Assembly: GCA_947487165.1 (NCBI GenBank)
Contig: CANKWX010000012.1
Coordinates: 1 to 64,000 of the forward strand
Direction: 5' to 3'
Source: Burkholderiales bacterium
Lineage (GTDB): Bacteria > Pseudomonadota > Gammaproteobacteria > Burkholderiales > Burkholderiaceae_E
DNA length: 64,000 nucleotides
Positions 18,586-28,030 of the stretch are shown here, in pieces (position 1 is the first letter of the stretch; each line of letters opens with the position of its first letter). The position numbers and the translations under genes are program-made. The notes under the pieces are model-generated. The model saw nothing but the letters and a program-made list of their open reading frames with translations. It ran no database searches and was not told the DNA's origin.

Positions 18586-18882
18586 ATGTCGACCCTTCAG
18601 GAACTCGTAGCACAACGCGACGCACTCGATAAGCAGATTGCCAGGACCCGTCAGCAGGAACTCCAATCTGTTATCAGTCAGGTGCGTTCACTGATTGCTG
18701 AATATGGCCTGCGTCGTCAGGACATATTCGCGGGCGATTCGCCGGAGCCAAAATCGTCGAAGCGCCGCGCCAAAGTCGCAGCCAAATACCGCGACCCCAA
18801 TTCGGGACAAACCTGGACAGGCAGAGGTCGCTCGCCGAAATGGCTGGAAGGCAAAGACAAGAGCCAATTCCTGATCGGCTGA
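18586..18882 (+). CDS. H-NS family nucleoid-associated protein
   Basis: A 98-residue protein. The N-terminal half is a coiled-coil oligomerisation helix (LQELVAQRDALDKQIARTRQQ and on), followed by a basic linker (KSSKRRAKVAAK). The C-terminal DNA-binding motif is KYRDPNSGQTWTGRGRSPKWL. This is the short betaproteobacterial H-NS/BpH3-like layout. It silences AT-rich DNA. The start at 18586 is set by CGGAG at good spacing; an upstream extension in frame lacks a ribosome site. It is flanked by a good promoter and a terminator hairpin, so it is a monocistronic gene. Confidence 0.93.
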   Translation: MSTLQELVAQRDALDKQIARTRQQELQSVISQVRSLIAEYGLRRQDIFAGDSPEPKSSKRRAKVAAKYRDPNSGQTWTGRGRSPKWLEGKDKSQFLIG

Positions 18883-18949
18883 TCGCGGTCGTCAAAGCTG
18901 AACTTCAGCTCAAACCAAGCCCGAACACGCCTCAAACGAGATAGACGCC

Positions 18950-18975
18950 GCGGGGACAACGATGGTCGTCCCCGC
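18950..18975. terminator. Hairpin between convergent H-NS-like and GST genes
   Basis: GCGGGGACAAC, loop GATG, then GTCGTCCCCGC pairs over 10 of 11 positions. It lies between the H-NS-like stop at 18882 and the GST stop at 18991, and probably serves both directions. There is no clear T-run. Confidence 0.5.
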
Positions 18976-18990
18976 AATCCGACGATTATC

Positions 18991-19599
18991 TCAGGCACGT
19001 GCCGTAGGGCGCGCGCTCACCTGCTGAAACCATCTCGCCAGATTTGAATGATCTTCGGGAATTCGAATCCCGACATTCTTGGCGACAATTATCGTGCACT
19101 GCAAAGTGATATCGGCCACGGTATAGCGATCGCCGGCGATGAACTGCCGCGTCGCCAGCTCGTCATCAAGCCATTTGAGGCGCTCGAAAGACTCTTTTTT
19201 CGAAACGTCGCCCCATTCGGTCACCTGAATCACGCGCCCGGCCCAGAACGGCGACAGGTGCCGGAATACATGAAGTATCGGCGCCATCACTGTCAATTCG
19301 ATACGGCGATCCCACATTTCGATGGCGGCCGATTCGCGAGCATCCCGGCCGAAGAGATTCGGCTCCGGATGCACGCTTTCGATGTAACGGCAAATCGCGG
19401 TCGATTCGCTGATGTGGCTGCCATCGTCGAGCTCGAGAACCGGCAACTTGCCAAGCGGATTGATCGCCAGAAATGCCGGGGTGGCATTTTCACCCTTGAG
19501 CATGTCGACCGGGACGATTGGAATAGAAACGCCTTTTTCGGCCAGAAAGATCCGAACCCGACGCGGATTGAGTCCGGCCGCGAGGTCATAGAGCTTCAT
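18991..19599 (-). CDS. Glutathione S-transferase family protein
   Basis: A 202-residue GST. The N-terminal thioredoxin domain is MKLYDLAAGLNPRRVRIFLAEKG, with NPLGKLPVLELDDGSHISESTAICRYIE carrying the cis-Pro and the Glu-Ser pair that bind glutathione. The C-terminal helical domain includes FIAGDRYTVADITLQCTI, the usual N-capping Asp motif. The start at 19599 has AGGAG upstream. It lies 19 nt downstream of an enoyl-CoA hydratase gene on the same strand and may be co-transcribed with it. Confidence 0.92.
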   Translation of the reverse strand: MKLYDLAAGLNPRRVRIFLAEKGVSIPIVPVDMLKGENATPAFLAINPLGKLPVLELDDGSHISESTAICRYIESVHPEPNLFGRDARESAAIEMWDRRIELTVMAPILHVFRHLSPFWAGRVIQVTEWGDVSKKESFERLKWLDDELATRQFIAGDRYTVADITLQCTIIVAKNVGIRIPEDHSNLARWFQQVSARPTARA

Positions 19600-19618
19600 C
19601 GGCAATCTCCTGGTCGAT

Positions 19619-20419
19619 TCAGCGGCCGCTGAACTGCGGCGGGCGTTTCTCGACGAAGGCCTTTGCAGCACCTTTGTGATCCTCGGTCTCGAAGGTGCGA
19701 ATCATGTTGGTGGCTTCCGAGTCAAGCACGTCAGACAGGTTGCTGCGCAGGCCGGTGTTGAGATTCTTCTTCATGTAGCCGACTGCAATGGTCGGCAGTG
19801 CGAGCAGCTCCTGGGCATAGTCGGCAGCCGCCTTGTCCAGCTGCTCATAGGGCACAACCCGATTGACCAGACCGATCCTGAGCGCCTCGTCGGCTTTAAC
19901 CACCTCGGCGGTGAAATACATCTGGCGAGCACGAGCAGCACCGACCAGCTGATTCAGGAAATAGCTGCCGCCGAAATCGCCCGAGAGTCCGACTTTCGAG
20001 AATGCGGTGGTCATCTTGGCGTCGTCAGCGGCGATTCGCATGTCACAGGCCAGCGCCATCGACAGGCCTGCGCCGGCAGCCGGCCCGGGGATGACCGCCA
20101 GCGTGGGTTTGGGCATCTCATGAAGCCAGCGCACCATCTCCATCCGGGCGCGCAGGTCGCTGACGCGACCCTCGAAGCTCTCGACGGCGCCGCCGCCGCC
20201 CGCTCTGGCAGCAAAGCTCTTGACGTCGCCACCGGCGCAGAAGGCCCGGCCGGCACCGGTCAGCACCACCACTCGCACCGCCGGATCGGCCGCCAGCCGC
20301 GGCAGCGCCTCAGCCAGACCTTTCATCATGGCCGGGGTCAGCGAATTGCGGGATTCGGGGCGGTTGAGGGTGATCGTGGCAATGCCACCCGAGATGGTTT
20401 CGATCAGTTCCTGGCTCAT
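19619..20419 (-). CDS. Enoyl-CoA hydratase/isomerase, PaaG-like
   Basis: A 266-residue crotonase-fold protein beginning MSQELIETISGGIATITLNRPESRNSL. Oxyanion segments are GRAFCAGGDVKSF and PGPAAGAGLSMALACDMRIAA. The segment FSKVGLSGDFGGSYFLNQLVG has Asp-Phe-Gly-Gly where hydratases carry a catalytic Glu, the arrangement seen in PaaG-type isomerases. The C-terminus ends EKRPPQFSGR, which is common in this group. GGAGG precedes the start. It is the last recognisably chromosomal gene before the acquired element. Confidence 0.9.
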   Translation of the reverse strand: MSQELIETISGGIATITLNRPESRNSLTPAMMKGLAEALPRLAADPAVRVVVLTGAGRAFCAGGDVKSFAARAGGGGAVESFEGRVSDLRARMEMVRWLHEMPKPTLAVIPGPAAGAGLSMALACDMRIAADDAKMTTAFSKVGLSGDFGGSYFLNQLVGAARARQMYFTAEVVKADEALRIGLVNRVVPYEQLDKAAADYAQELLALPTIAVGYMKKNLNTGLRSNLSDVLDSEATNMIRTFETEDHKGAAKAFVEKRPPQFSGR

Positions 20420-20753
20420 GGAGGTCTCCGGCAAACAGGGTTCAGGTGAATTATTTGAGTACAGCCTGACGATTATAGGACTCTTGAGCGGGGACCATTT
20501 CGGACGATCGCCATGACGATCGCCTTCACGCTCTTGCTGGCCGACTCGCTCTGAGCCGCGGACGCTGGCGATATCCGAGCGTCGACGATGCACGATGGCC
20601 CCACACGCGGGGCGGGTGCTTTGGTGGACTCACCGGTGAGAAGAATCGCGGCGAAGCGCCAGGATGCTGGCGTTCCCAGAAAGATGGCGTCCCGTAGGGG
20701 AGCAGTTCCGAGACCCTCAGTAAGCTATTGAGCGGAAAGCGGATTTTCGCGCC

Positions 20754-20829
20754 TGCCGCACAATGCCGCACTCCATTTGTGCGGCAAATTGCCCACTTTA
20801 TAGGCAAATCCGCCGCCTCATGTGCGGCA
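20754..20829. repeat. Cluster of TGCCGCAC half-sites at the left junction
   Basis: TGCCGCAC occurs at 20754 and 20764 on the plus strand and as GTGCGGCA at 20779 and 20822, making an 8-bp perfect inverted repeat with a 7-nt centre (20764-20786) plus two outlying copies. The gene-free stretch 20,420-20,960 otherwise holds nothing I recognise; its reading frames look non-coding. The cluster lies at the junction of chromosome and acquired DNA, so it might be an operator or part of an attachment region (inference). Confidence 0.6.
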
Positions 20830-20960
20830 TCTCGCATCGTGCAACGAGGTCGTGACACTGCTGACCCGCCCTCGCCGCCTAACCCGCGACGCCTCACACG
20901 GGCGAGCGTATCAGTCGCTACGAGGGCGGTAAAGGCTCGCTACTCGCGGCGCGACTGCTC

Positions 20961-23747
20961 CTAGAAGTGGTACTTCTCGCTGCGTTGTCGGAACGCCTTC
21001 TCCGACCCCTCCATGATGTCTAGGACCGCGCGAGTGACCCGCTGACGGTCCAAGCCACCGGCCGCACGGCATACCCCCCTGCCTTCGTGCGCGTCAAAGG
21101 CGTACACGAGCTCAGCGTCGGCGTTCACAGGAACGTTGGCGTTGTGAGTCGCAAGTATCAGCTGGCGACCGTTCTTAGCTTCTCGCAGTTGCGGAACGAG
21201 GTCGCTGAAGATGAAGCTCGAGTCCAGCTCATCTTCTGGCTGGTCGACCACTAACGGACCGTCCCCATTCGCGAGAATCAAGCTGAGAAGTGCAGTGTTT
21301 CGCTGCCCCTCGGACAGCGTCTTACCTCCGCCACCGCTCACGGTTCCTGCGACGGAGCCGTCCGACCGGCGGAGCTCAACGTCAACGTAGTCGGCAACAC
21401 GAGTCACCTGAACGCTTTCCCAGAGCACCCCGACATCTGCTGAATTCAGGTAGGTCTTCAGCTCACCCGCAATCGACGCGAATGCTCCGTCTTTCGGGGC
21501 CGTCTCAGGGCTGTTCAGCCAATCCAGGAGGACATTCCAAGGCGACGTGGGCGCGCCTGGCGACTGAAAAGCGGAGTAGACCTGCTTCGCAAGGTCTTCC
21601 CAGTGCCGAGCCAGTCGAGTCCGGCTGTCGCGCGGTGAGATGCGAGCGAAGTGCTCCTTGAAAGAGAGCTCATCACCCATGTAGCGCACTTGCACAGACG
21701 TTGCCACGGTAGACAGCGACTGGCTTGCTTTCTGCCGGAGTGCGAACTGCCGCTGCCAGGTATGAGTCAACTCCTCGCGGAGCTTTGCAGTTTCGGCCAA
21801 CTTGCTCGACAGCTCCTTGAGGCTCGCTTGGTTCCCGTCAAGCTGCCGTTGCTTAGCAGCACGCTCCACCTCCACGTCTCTCAATCGCCCCGCATCAGCG
21901 GGAGACACTCCCTTGGCTTCACAGGCATCGATGAACCGCTGTGCAGCGTGCTCTAGCTCCGCTTGCACGCCAGCTACTCCAGGCGCACTGTCCAAAGCTG
22001 TTCGCACCGCATGTTCATACCGCTCAATCGCCTGAGCGACCTCTGCCTTCAATGCCCCACTTGCGGAAGTCAGTGCATCGGATAGACCACCAAACCAAGC
22101 TGAATGCGGCCAGTCTTTAGACGTCTCAGGTAGTGGCGGGGGCGTCGCGAGGTCATCCAAGGCCCCGTCGAGAGCGGACCGCGTGTTTGCAACAAGTGTG
22201 TCGACCTCCCGAATATAGTCGGCTGCTTCTCCAGCTCTTCGCTGCGCAACTGCGTCTGCCTGAACTTCCTTTCTCGCCTCAAGCTGCCGGGTCAGTTCGG
22301 TAATCTCTTGGGCGACTCTCTTGATGTCTCCCTCAAGGGCTTGGGCTTGACGCGCCAGTGCGAACAAACTTTCAAGCTCTTTTCGCAGCTGACGCTCTCG
22401 GGACTCGAGCTTGTCGAGCTCATCGCCGCAGGCGGCGTCCAGGAGCTCCAGCACTTGTCCTGTGTGGCCAGGCTGACTGAAGCGCGACAACTCGCCCTGA
22501 CTGAAGAACTGAATCTTGAGCCCCGCTAGCGCAACCTGTAGGTCCTGAACATCTCTTCCGTCTAGGACGTGCTGATTGGCTTTCGGCCGCAGTACGACAG
22601 TGTCCTCAACCTCCGGAGCAAGTGAGTACTTGACTCGAACCTCCGCCCCCTCATCGGACAGCGTTCTGCGAATCGCGACAAGCTTCTCTAGGACGTCCTT
22701 ATCGACCTGCTTTTCATAGCCAGGCTGAAGACAGAACCTCAAGTATTCGAGCAGCGTGGACTTGCCACTTCCCCTTCCGCCGATGACACAGTTGAGATTC
22801 GACGAAAGATGAATCTCCTGGTCTGCGAGGAAGCTCGTGCCTCGGACTGAAACGGAAATGATGTGAGGATGCCGCTCGCCGTCAGAAGGCCGTGCATCCT
22901 GCAAGCGCACTCGCGATGCGTGGTCCAAGAAAGCCTGCCGTAGCGCTTCGATAGAAGGGCTCGACATCTTTATCCACGTCGAGCGCCAGCCGATGTAGTT
23001 GTTCGGAAGCTCATCCGAGGAATAAGCCTTGCAGTCTGACGAACTAATGCACGCGATGGGGCGCTCTCGCCTCCACTCTTTGGCGCAGGAGTCATCGGCC
23101 CGGAAGAGCTTCTGAAAGTTGGGGTTCATCTCCCCAACCGGCTTGTTAACCTCTACCGCCAGGAGCTCTGGGTTCAAAAACTCATACTGCTGGAGCCAAT
23201 TGCTGACTTTGTCATTGTCGAAGAGCCCTTCGTCGGACATCAGATGCGGCAGTATCACCAATCCAACAAGGTCGTCTCCTGGCTCGCTCGGAGATTGAAC
23301 ACACCGAAGTATCTCGACAAGGTTGCGCGTCGACTTCTTGAGGACTCCATCCTTCTCCCGTGGCATCGAAACGCCGCAGGTGGTCAACTTGTGGTCCACC
23401 GCATCAAGGTCGGCGTCCGGCTCGAAGATTGCCAGCACATGAACCCCCTTTCCCACGTTCGCTTCGAACTCGAAGCCGGGAAAGATGACAATCGAGTATC
23501 CAAACTCCTTCGAGAGCTTGGATACCGCCTGCCGTAGTTCAGGGATGAAGCTCTTCGAGAGAAAGTTGTGGTCGGTGACCGCGATGACCTCAAGCCCCGC
23601 CGCATAGCAAGCACGAATGTACTTTTCGGCTGCAGCGGCGACCTCTTCGGGAGTCCCTCCGCACTTGGCGCCCTGCCACCGTGCGAAATCCGCCGGGGTC
23701 TGCATCTGAAGGTCGCACTTGTACCAACGCATACCCTGGTAGCTCAC
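20961..23747 (-). CDS. TrlF-like PHP domain plus SMC/ABC-type ATPase
   Basis: A 928-residue fusion protein. Residues 1 to about 270 form a PHP-like phosphoesterase domain (KCDLQMQTPADF, AVTDHNF, ISSSDCKAYSSDE). An ABC ATPase follows, with Walker A GGRGSGKST near 335, a long coiled-coil middle (about 430-690), signature LSEGQRNTALLSLIL near 820, Walker B LVVDQPEDELD and the switch His in ILATHNANV. This matches the TrlF family of AAA/ABC-like ATPases often found near defence genes. The canonical HxH of PHP enzymes is QxQ here. The start is GTG 23747 with GGGAG upstream; ATG 23732 is an alternative. It follows the restriction operon by 117 nt. Confidence 0.85.
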   Translation of the reverse strand: MSYQGMRWYKCDLQMQTPADFARWQGAKCGGTPEEVAAAAEKYIRACYAAGLEVIAVTDHNFLSKSFIPELRQAVSKLSKEFGYSIVIFPGFEFEANVGKGVHVLAIFEPDADLDAVDHKLTTCGVSMPREKDGVLKKSTRNLVEILRCVQSPSEPGDDLVGLVILPHLMSDEGLFDNDKVSNWLQQYEFLNPELLAVEVNKPVGEMNPNFQKLFRADDSCAKEWRRERPIACISSSDCKAYSSDELPNNYIGWRSTWIKMSSPSIEALRQAFLDHASRVRLQDARPSDGERHPHIISVSVRGTSFLADQEIHLSSNLNCVIGGRGSGKSTLLEYLRFCLQPGYEKQVDKDVLEKLVAIRRTLSDEGAEVRVKYSLAPEVEDTVVLRPKANQHVLDGRDVQDLQVALAGLKIQFFSQGELSRFSQPGHTGQVLELLDAACGDELDKLESRERQLRKELESLFALARQAQALEGDIKRVAQEITELTRQLEARKEVQADAVAQRRAGEAADYIREVDTLVANTRSALDGALDDLATPPPLPETSKDWPHSAWFGGLSDALTSASGALKAEVAQAIERYEHAVRTALDSAPGVAGVQAELEHAAQRFIDACEAKGVSPADAGRLRDVEVERAAKQRQLDGNQASLKELSSKLAETAKLREELTHTWQRQFALRQKASQSLSTVATSVQVRYMGDELSFKEHFARISPRDSRTRLARHWEDLAKQVYSAFQSPGAPTSPWNVLLDWLNSPETAPKDGAFASIAGELKTYLNSADVGVLWESVQVTRVADYVDVELRRSDGSVAGTVSGGGGKTLSEGQRNTALLSLILANGDGPLVVDQPEDELDSSFIFSDLVPQLREAKNGRQLILATHNANVPVNADAELVYAFDAHEGRGVCRAAGGLDRQRVTRAVLDIMEGSEKAFRQRSEKYHF

Positions 23748-23864
23748 TGCGACCGTCTCCCGTTGTCCGTGCTGTCGTAGGTCATCGCACGAGTCTATCG
23801 CTGCGCACTACGAACGGGGTTACCAAGTTGGGCGGCCCCGAAGTGTCGAACGTCCTGATGCTGG

Positions 23865-26357
23865 TCACGAGTACCGCAGCCGCCTCGGCTCGAAAAGCCC
23901 GTCATCCACCAAGTCCCCTGAGGCGAGCTTCCATAGCCGAAACGGGCCATCCATCTCTTCCTTGCCGACCATGAACACTCGTCCATAGACCGGGTGGACT
24001 GCGCCGGCCTTCTTCCGTTCGACCTCGAGCAGGTGCGGCCCCTTCAGCTCGGTGAGCGCGGCGCCCTCTCCCTCCTTCCGGCCGGCGACTCCCACCACGA
24101 AGTCCGGGAAGAACCCAACGCCGTCGCTCCAGCCGTAGAGCGCTATCGAATCTGGCTTGCGCACCGGATTGCGGTGCCACCACAGCACCTCGTCGGCGGT
24201 ATCCAGCATGCTGGCGAACTCTCGCTCGGAGTGGTTCAGGTCGGGCGGGAACACCCCGTAGATGTTCCGTGCGGAGGGCTCCAGCGGCAGCTCGCTCTCG
24301 ACCGCATCCCGGATGTGGACCTTCCGGGATTGGACCTGCTCGGCCCGCACGCGCTTGTACGCGTCGCGGATGAGGCGCGGGTTGCGCACGAGCACGAGCT
24401 CCAGTTGCCTAGTCAACTCCTCATCGTCCTTGGGCGGCTCATGGCCTTGAGAGACGAGTGCCTCCTGGAAACGGTCCTTCAGGGCAGTGAGGAGCTCTCG
24501 TCGGTCGACGTCGTCGAACTCGAAGGCGAGCTGGCGGGCTTTCTCCGCGATGGCGACCGGCGAGACGGTCGCCCAGATGTCCCGGTCGGCCAGGCTGCCC
24601 TCGAAGACATCGGTCATACGCTCGGTGACCCGCGAGCGCACCTTGAGCCGGTCGCCGAGCACCCTGGTGAAGTCGATGTGCGAGACCAGCCGCTCTTCGA
24701 AGTCGTCCGGCAGCTCAGGCAGCGCCTCGGTGACCAGTTCCGCGGGCACGTCCTTGCGACGAGGGTAGCGCTTGGGGGCCTGCTTCGCGTCCAGCTCGAA
24801 CGCCTTGGTGAGAGGCGTCGGGTCTCCCTTGGCCGTCGCAAAGAGCGCCTGCGACAAGCCCTTGCCGCTGCCCACGACGTCCGCAAAAAGCGTCGTCTGC
24901 GAGGGCGTGGTCTCCGCGGGAGGCGCCTGAGCAGGCAGTTCCGGCTTCTTGCTCGCGGGAGGCTTGGTGTCATCCGCGGCAGCAGGCAGGAGGGAAAGTG
25001 ACTGCCCAGGGCGGACGACCTGGACCATTGGGCTGTCAGCCACGACGGTGACGACGATGGAGGTGCCTGCTGACGCGAGATGCTCCGGCATGTCGTTGAT
25101 GGCGCTCGCCGCGCCTACCAGCCCTTCCTGGGCCTCGTCGTTGGCGAGGAAGACGTAACCGAAGGAGAGCTCGGGCGGCACCTGCTGCAACCGTCCCTGG
25201 AGCAGCCGGTGGACCCGCATGATGCGGCCGACCACCTGGATACCGAAGCCGATGTCCCGTGCACCGCGCAGTGCGGCCAGCGTGAAGGCCCTCGGAGCAT
25301 CGAAGCCGGTTGCGATGGCCATCTTGAAGAGGATGACCTCGACCGCGGGGTCGTCAGCCAGCGCCGCCAGGTTCGGGTCCGGCTCATCGGCGGTATGCGC
25401 CTTCACCGAGTCCGCGGGGAACTTGAGCTTCTCGACCAGGAACTCGCGGGCGCTCTTCATCGCAGCCCCACCGTTGGGCACCTGCACGAGCATTAGGGGC
25501 GTGAGCCCGACGCCGGCCTGGGCGAGCGTCTTCTTGATGTGGCGGTGCATGGCCGCGCACTCCATCATCGCCACCTCCTCGTAGGCGATGAGCTGCGCGT
25601 CGTCCTGGTTCTTCGCGATGAACCGGGCCGCCTTCACGCTCTTCTTCAGCAGCTGGGCCGCCACGCCCTCGGCTCGCGTCACCGACGCCCACTCGGACGG
25701 CCCGCCAAGCCGGTAGCCGGTCGCGGCTGAGAACTTGCCCGCGTCCTGGTCTCGAGGCGTCGCCGTCATCAGCAGCACGTACTCGGGCGCCAGCACGTCC
25801 TTGAAGAAGCGGCAGGACTCCGGTGCGCGGACGAACCCGTGATGGGCCTCGTCGACGACCACCCCGATACGAAAGCCTTGGTCGCGAGCGACCAGGATGA
25901 CGTCGTCGATGGCCATGCCGGCGTCACCTGACGTGCGCGCCAGGCGCGACTCCTTGCTGCGGGCCGCGACCGTCTGCCAGTTCAGCACGAAGATGCCGCC
26001 CTGGGTCAGCGCATCCGGACGACGGTCCGCTTCGATGTCGAGCCGGGGCAGGCTCGGCGCCTGCTGCATCAGCGCACGTTCGGCCTGCCCGATGATGCCG
26101 GCGAAGGGGGCGAACCAGAACCAGAGAATCTGTTCTTCCGGGGTGAAGCGCGCGAGCAGCTCGCACGCCATCAGCGTCTTGCCGATGCCGGTCGGCGCCT
26201 GGAGCATGACGCAGGCCGACTGCTCCCGGACCTGCTTGAAGTCGTTCGGAGTCGGGTTCTTCCCGAGCTTGTCGTACTCGCTCTTCAGTGCGGTGAACCG
26301 AGCCAGCAGCGCATCGATGTGCTGCTGCTGAAAGGGCATGGGCGGGATGCGGCTCAT
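23865..26357 (-). CDS. Type III-like restriction enzyme subunit (SF2 helicase with PD-(D/E)xK nuclease)
   Basis: An 830-residue protein. Helicase motifs are APTGIGKT at residues 54-61, DEAH at 169-172, LLMTATPRDQ near 205 and QVVGRIMRVHRL near 385. A Pro/Ala/Thr-rich linker (about 450-490) separates these from the C-terminal part, which has GFFPDFVVGV and ALTELKG, the D and ExK elements of a PD-(D/E)xK nuclease. It would translocate on or hydrolyse ATP along DNA and cut unmodified sites with the Mod partner. Its ATG overlaps the Mod stop (ATGA). All key motifs are intact, so the system looks functional. Confidence 0.88.
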   Translation of the reverse strand: MSRIPPMPFQQQHIDALLARFTALKSEYDKLGKNPTPNDFKQVREQSACVMLQAPTGIGKTLMACELLARFTPEEQILWFWFAPFAGIIGQAERALMQQAPSLPRLDIEADRRPDALTQGGIFVLNWQTVAARSKESRLARTSGDAGMAIDDVILVARDQGFRIGVVVDEAHHGFVRAPESCRFFKDVLAPEYVLLMTATPRDQDAGKFSAATGYRLGGPSEWASVTRAEGVAAQLLKKSVKAARFIAKNQDDAQLIAYEEVAMMECAAMHRHIKKTLAQAGVGLTPLMLVQVPNGGAAMKSAREFLVEKLKFPADSVKAHTADEPDPNLAALADDPAVEVILFKMAIATGFDAPRAFTLAALRGARDIGFGIQVVGRIMRVHRLLQGRLQQVPPELSFGYVFLANDEAQEGLVGAASAINDMPEHLASAGTSIVVTVVADSPMVQVVRPGQSLSLLPAAADDTKPPASKKPELPAQAPPAETTPSQTTLFADVVGSGKGLSQALFATAKGDPTPLTKAFELDAKQAPKRYPRRKDVPAELVTEALPELPDDFEERLVSHIDFTRVLGDRLKVRSRVTERMTDVFEGSLADRDIWATVSPVAIAEKARQLAFEFDDVDRRELLTALKDRFQEALVSQGHEPPKDDEELTRQLELVLVRNPRLIRDAYKRVRAEQVQSRKVHIRDAVESELPLEPSARNIYGVFPPDLNHSEREFASMLDTADEVLWWHRNPVRKPDSIALYGWSDGVGFFPDFVVGVAGRKEGEGAALTELKGPHLLEVERKKAGAVHPVYGRVFMVGKEEMDGPFRLWKLASGDLVDDGLFEPRRLRYS

Positions 26358-28030
26358 GCTGCCTCCTCGACGGCATTGTCGTTGTCAACCACACGCGCTT
26401 TGCCTTGGCGGAACGTGCGCCGGAGGTCCTCGGGGACGGCGACTACGGTCAACGGCCGGTCCAGCTCCTCAGCCAGCGCAGTGACGACTGCCGGGGCCCA
26501 CGTGAACACCGCCGCAGGCCCTCGATGTTCCTGAAGAGCCTCGCCCAGCTTCTTCATCGTCGCCGGCTTCGTGTTGGCGCAGTAGAGCAGCATCTGCTCG
26601 TCACAGACCGACTTCGCAACCGGCCCCTCGTACGGAGCAAGCGGGTGGCCAGCCATCAACAGGGCGTGTGACCACACGAGGTCGTTCGTGAGTTGGTGCT
26701 CGAGGCGATGCATTGGCACCCGCACGGCGCGGGCATAGGCGAACGAGCCGCCCAAGGGTGCGACCGCGCCGCCGTCCTTGCCGTTGTAGCCCTCGATGGC
26801 GCGCCGGACGCGCCCGGCACAGACGTCCCGGCACAGGTTCTTGTCGGGGTCTTCTTCGGTTGACTCGCGATTAGAGACGAGAACGAACCGACGGTTGCCT
26901 CCATCGGCCGTGTTCATCTCCAGAACGGCATGCCCCAAGGTGCCAGACCCCGCGAAGAAGTCGAGCACCAGGGCGTCCTTTTCTGGCGCTCCGATGTCCA
27001 GCACACGTCGCATCAGCCGAAGCGGCTTGGGGGTCTCGAATGCCGTTTGCGTGCCAAACAGGGATTGAACTTCTTTGCGGGCTTCGTCGGTATGGCCCAC
27101 CTCGTCGTGCGCCCACCAGGTCCAAGGCACCAAGCCCGACACTTCATCCAGGTAACGAATGAGACCAGGCGCGCTGTCCCCGCGGGCCCCAAAGCTCACT
27201 CGCCCCGCAGCCCGAAGCCGTTCGAACTCTGGTTCGAGGACCGACCAGTGGCGGCCCTCCGGCGGGTACAGCACCTTCCCGGACGGCGTCGTAACGGGGT
27301 ACTGCTGATTCGGCCGCAGCCCCGGCCCGTTCATCGGGACAAGGCGCCAGGGTCCTCGGGGGTCATTGTTCGGGTTTCGGTAGTTCTGCCGAGTTCTCTC
27401 GTCGACAGGCAGCATCCCGCGCCGCAACTTGAACGCGTCGGGGTTCGGCGAGTACACCAAGAGGTACTCGTGGACGTTGCCAATCGCAGAGTTGTTCTCC
27501 CGGGAGTACCGCTTCTGCCAGATGCAGTTCGCGACAAAGCTGTTCTCCCCGAAAACCTGATTCATCAGCAGGCCGAGGTTGAACAGCTCGTTGTCGTCGA
27601 TGGAGATGAAGATGACGCCATCGTCCGCCAGCAGGTCGCGGGCCAAGATGAGCCGCTGGTAGATGAACTCGAGCCACGTCGAGTGTCGAAACCGGTTGGT
27701 GGCGTCGAAGTAGCGGTCGTTGTAGACGAAGTCCCGCCGACCAGTGTTGTATGGCGGGTCGATGTAGATGAGCTGGAACTGGCCAGCCATCGTGGACGTC
27801 AGCAGTCGCAGAGCATCGTAGTTGTCGCCCTCAATGATTAGATTGCCTTGCGGGCCGTCGCCACACGAGAGCTCCGAGTCTAGTTCCAGGCCCACGAAGT
27901 CCCGGTTCAGCGCTTTCTCGGCAGGTATCTCTTCACGTTCCCAAATGAGCCCGTAGTGCGCCTGGGCGTCCCGGCGCCGAAGAATCTCAACCAGGGCCTC
28001 CTTGCTAAGGCTCTCGTAGTCCCGACTCAA
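26354..28030 (-). CDS. Type III-like DNA-adenine methyltransferase (Mod)
   Basis: A 558-residue beta-class methyltransferase. The catalytic motif DPPYNTG is at residues 91-97, with the AdoMet motif DFFAGSGTLGHAVLEMN near residue 360, and FISIDDNELFNL between. The order (catalytic before AdoMet motif) and the intervening target-recognition region are typical of type III Mod and related enzymes. The start is TTG at 28030, with GGGAG six bases upstream, overlapping the preceding small gene's stop (TTGA). It protects host DNA from the restriction subunit encoded next. The recognition sequence cannot be read from the protein. Confidence 0.9.
   Translation of the reverse strand: MSRDYESLSKEALVEILRRRDAQAHYGLIWEREEIPAEKALNRDFVGLELDSELSCGDGPQGNLIIEGDNYDALRLLTSTMAGQFQLIYIDPPYNTGRRDFVYNDRYFDATNRFRHSTWLEFIYQRLILARDLLADDGVIFISIDDNELFNLGLLMNQVFGENSFVANCIWQKRYSRENNSAIGNVHEYLLVYSPNPDAFKLRRGMLPVDERTRQNYRNPNNDPRGPWRLVPMNGPGLRPNQQYPVTTPSGKVLYPPEGRHWSVLEPEFERLRAAGRVSFGARGDSAPGLIRYLDEVSGLVPWTWWAHDEVGHTDEARKEVQSLFGTQTAFETPKPLRLMRRVLDIGAPEKDALVLDFFAGSGTLGHAVLEMNTADGGNRRFVLVSNRESTEEDPDKNLCRDVCAGRVRRAIEGYNGKDGGAVAPLGGSFAYARAVRVPMHRLEHQLTNDLVWSHALLMAGHPLAPYEGPVAKSVCDEQMLLYCANTKPATMKKLGEALQEHRGPAAVFTWAPAVVTALAEELDRPLTVVAVPEDLRRTFRQGKARVVDNDNAVEEAA

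Noticed and set aside
20420-20960. tRNA gene or integrase attachment repeat at the left boundary
   Set aside because: No cloverleaf, T-loop sequence or matching direct repeat could be found by eye; only the TGCCGCAC cluster is reported.
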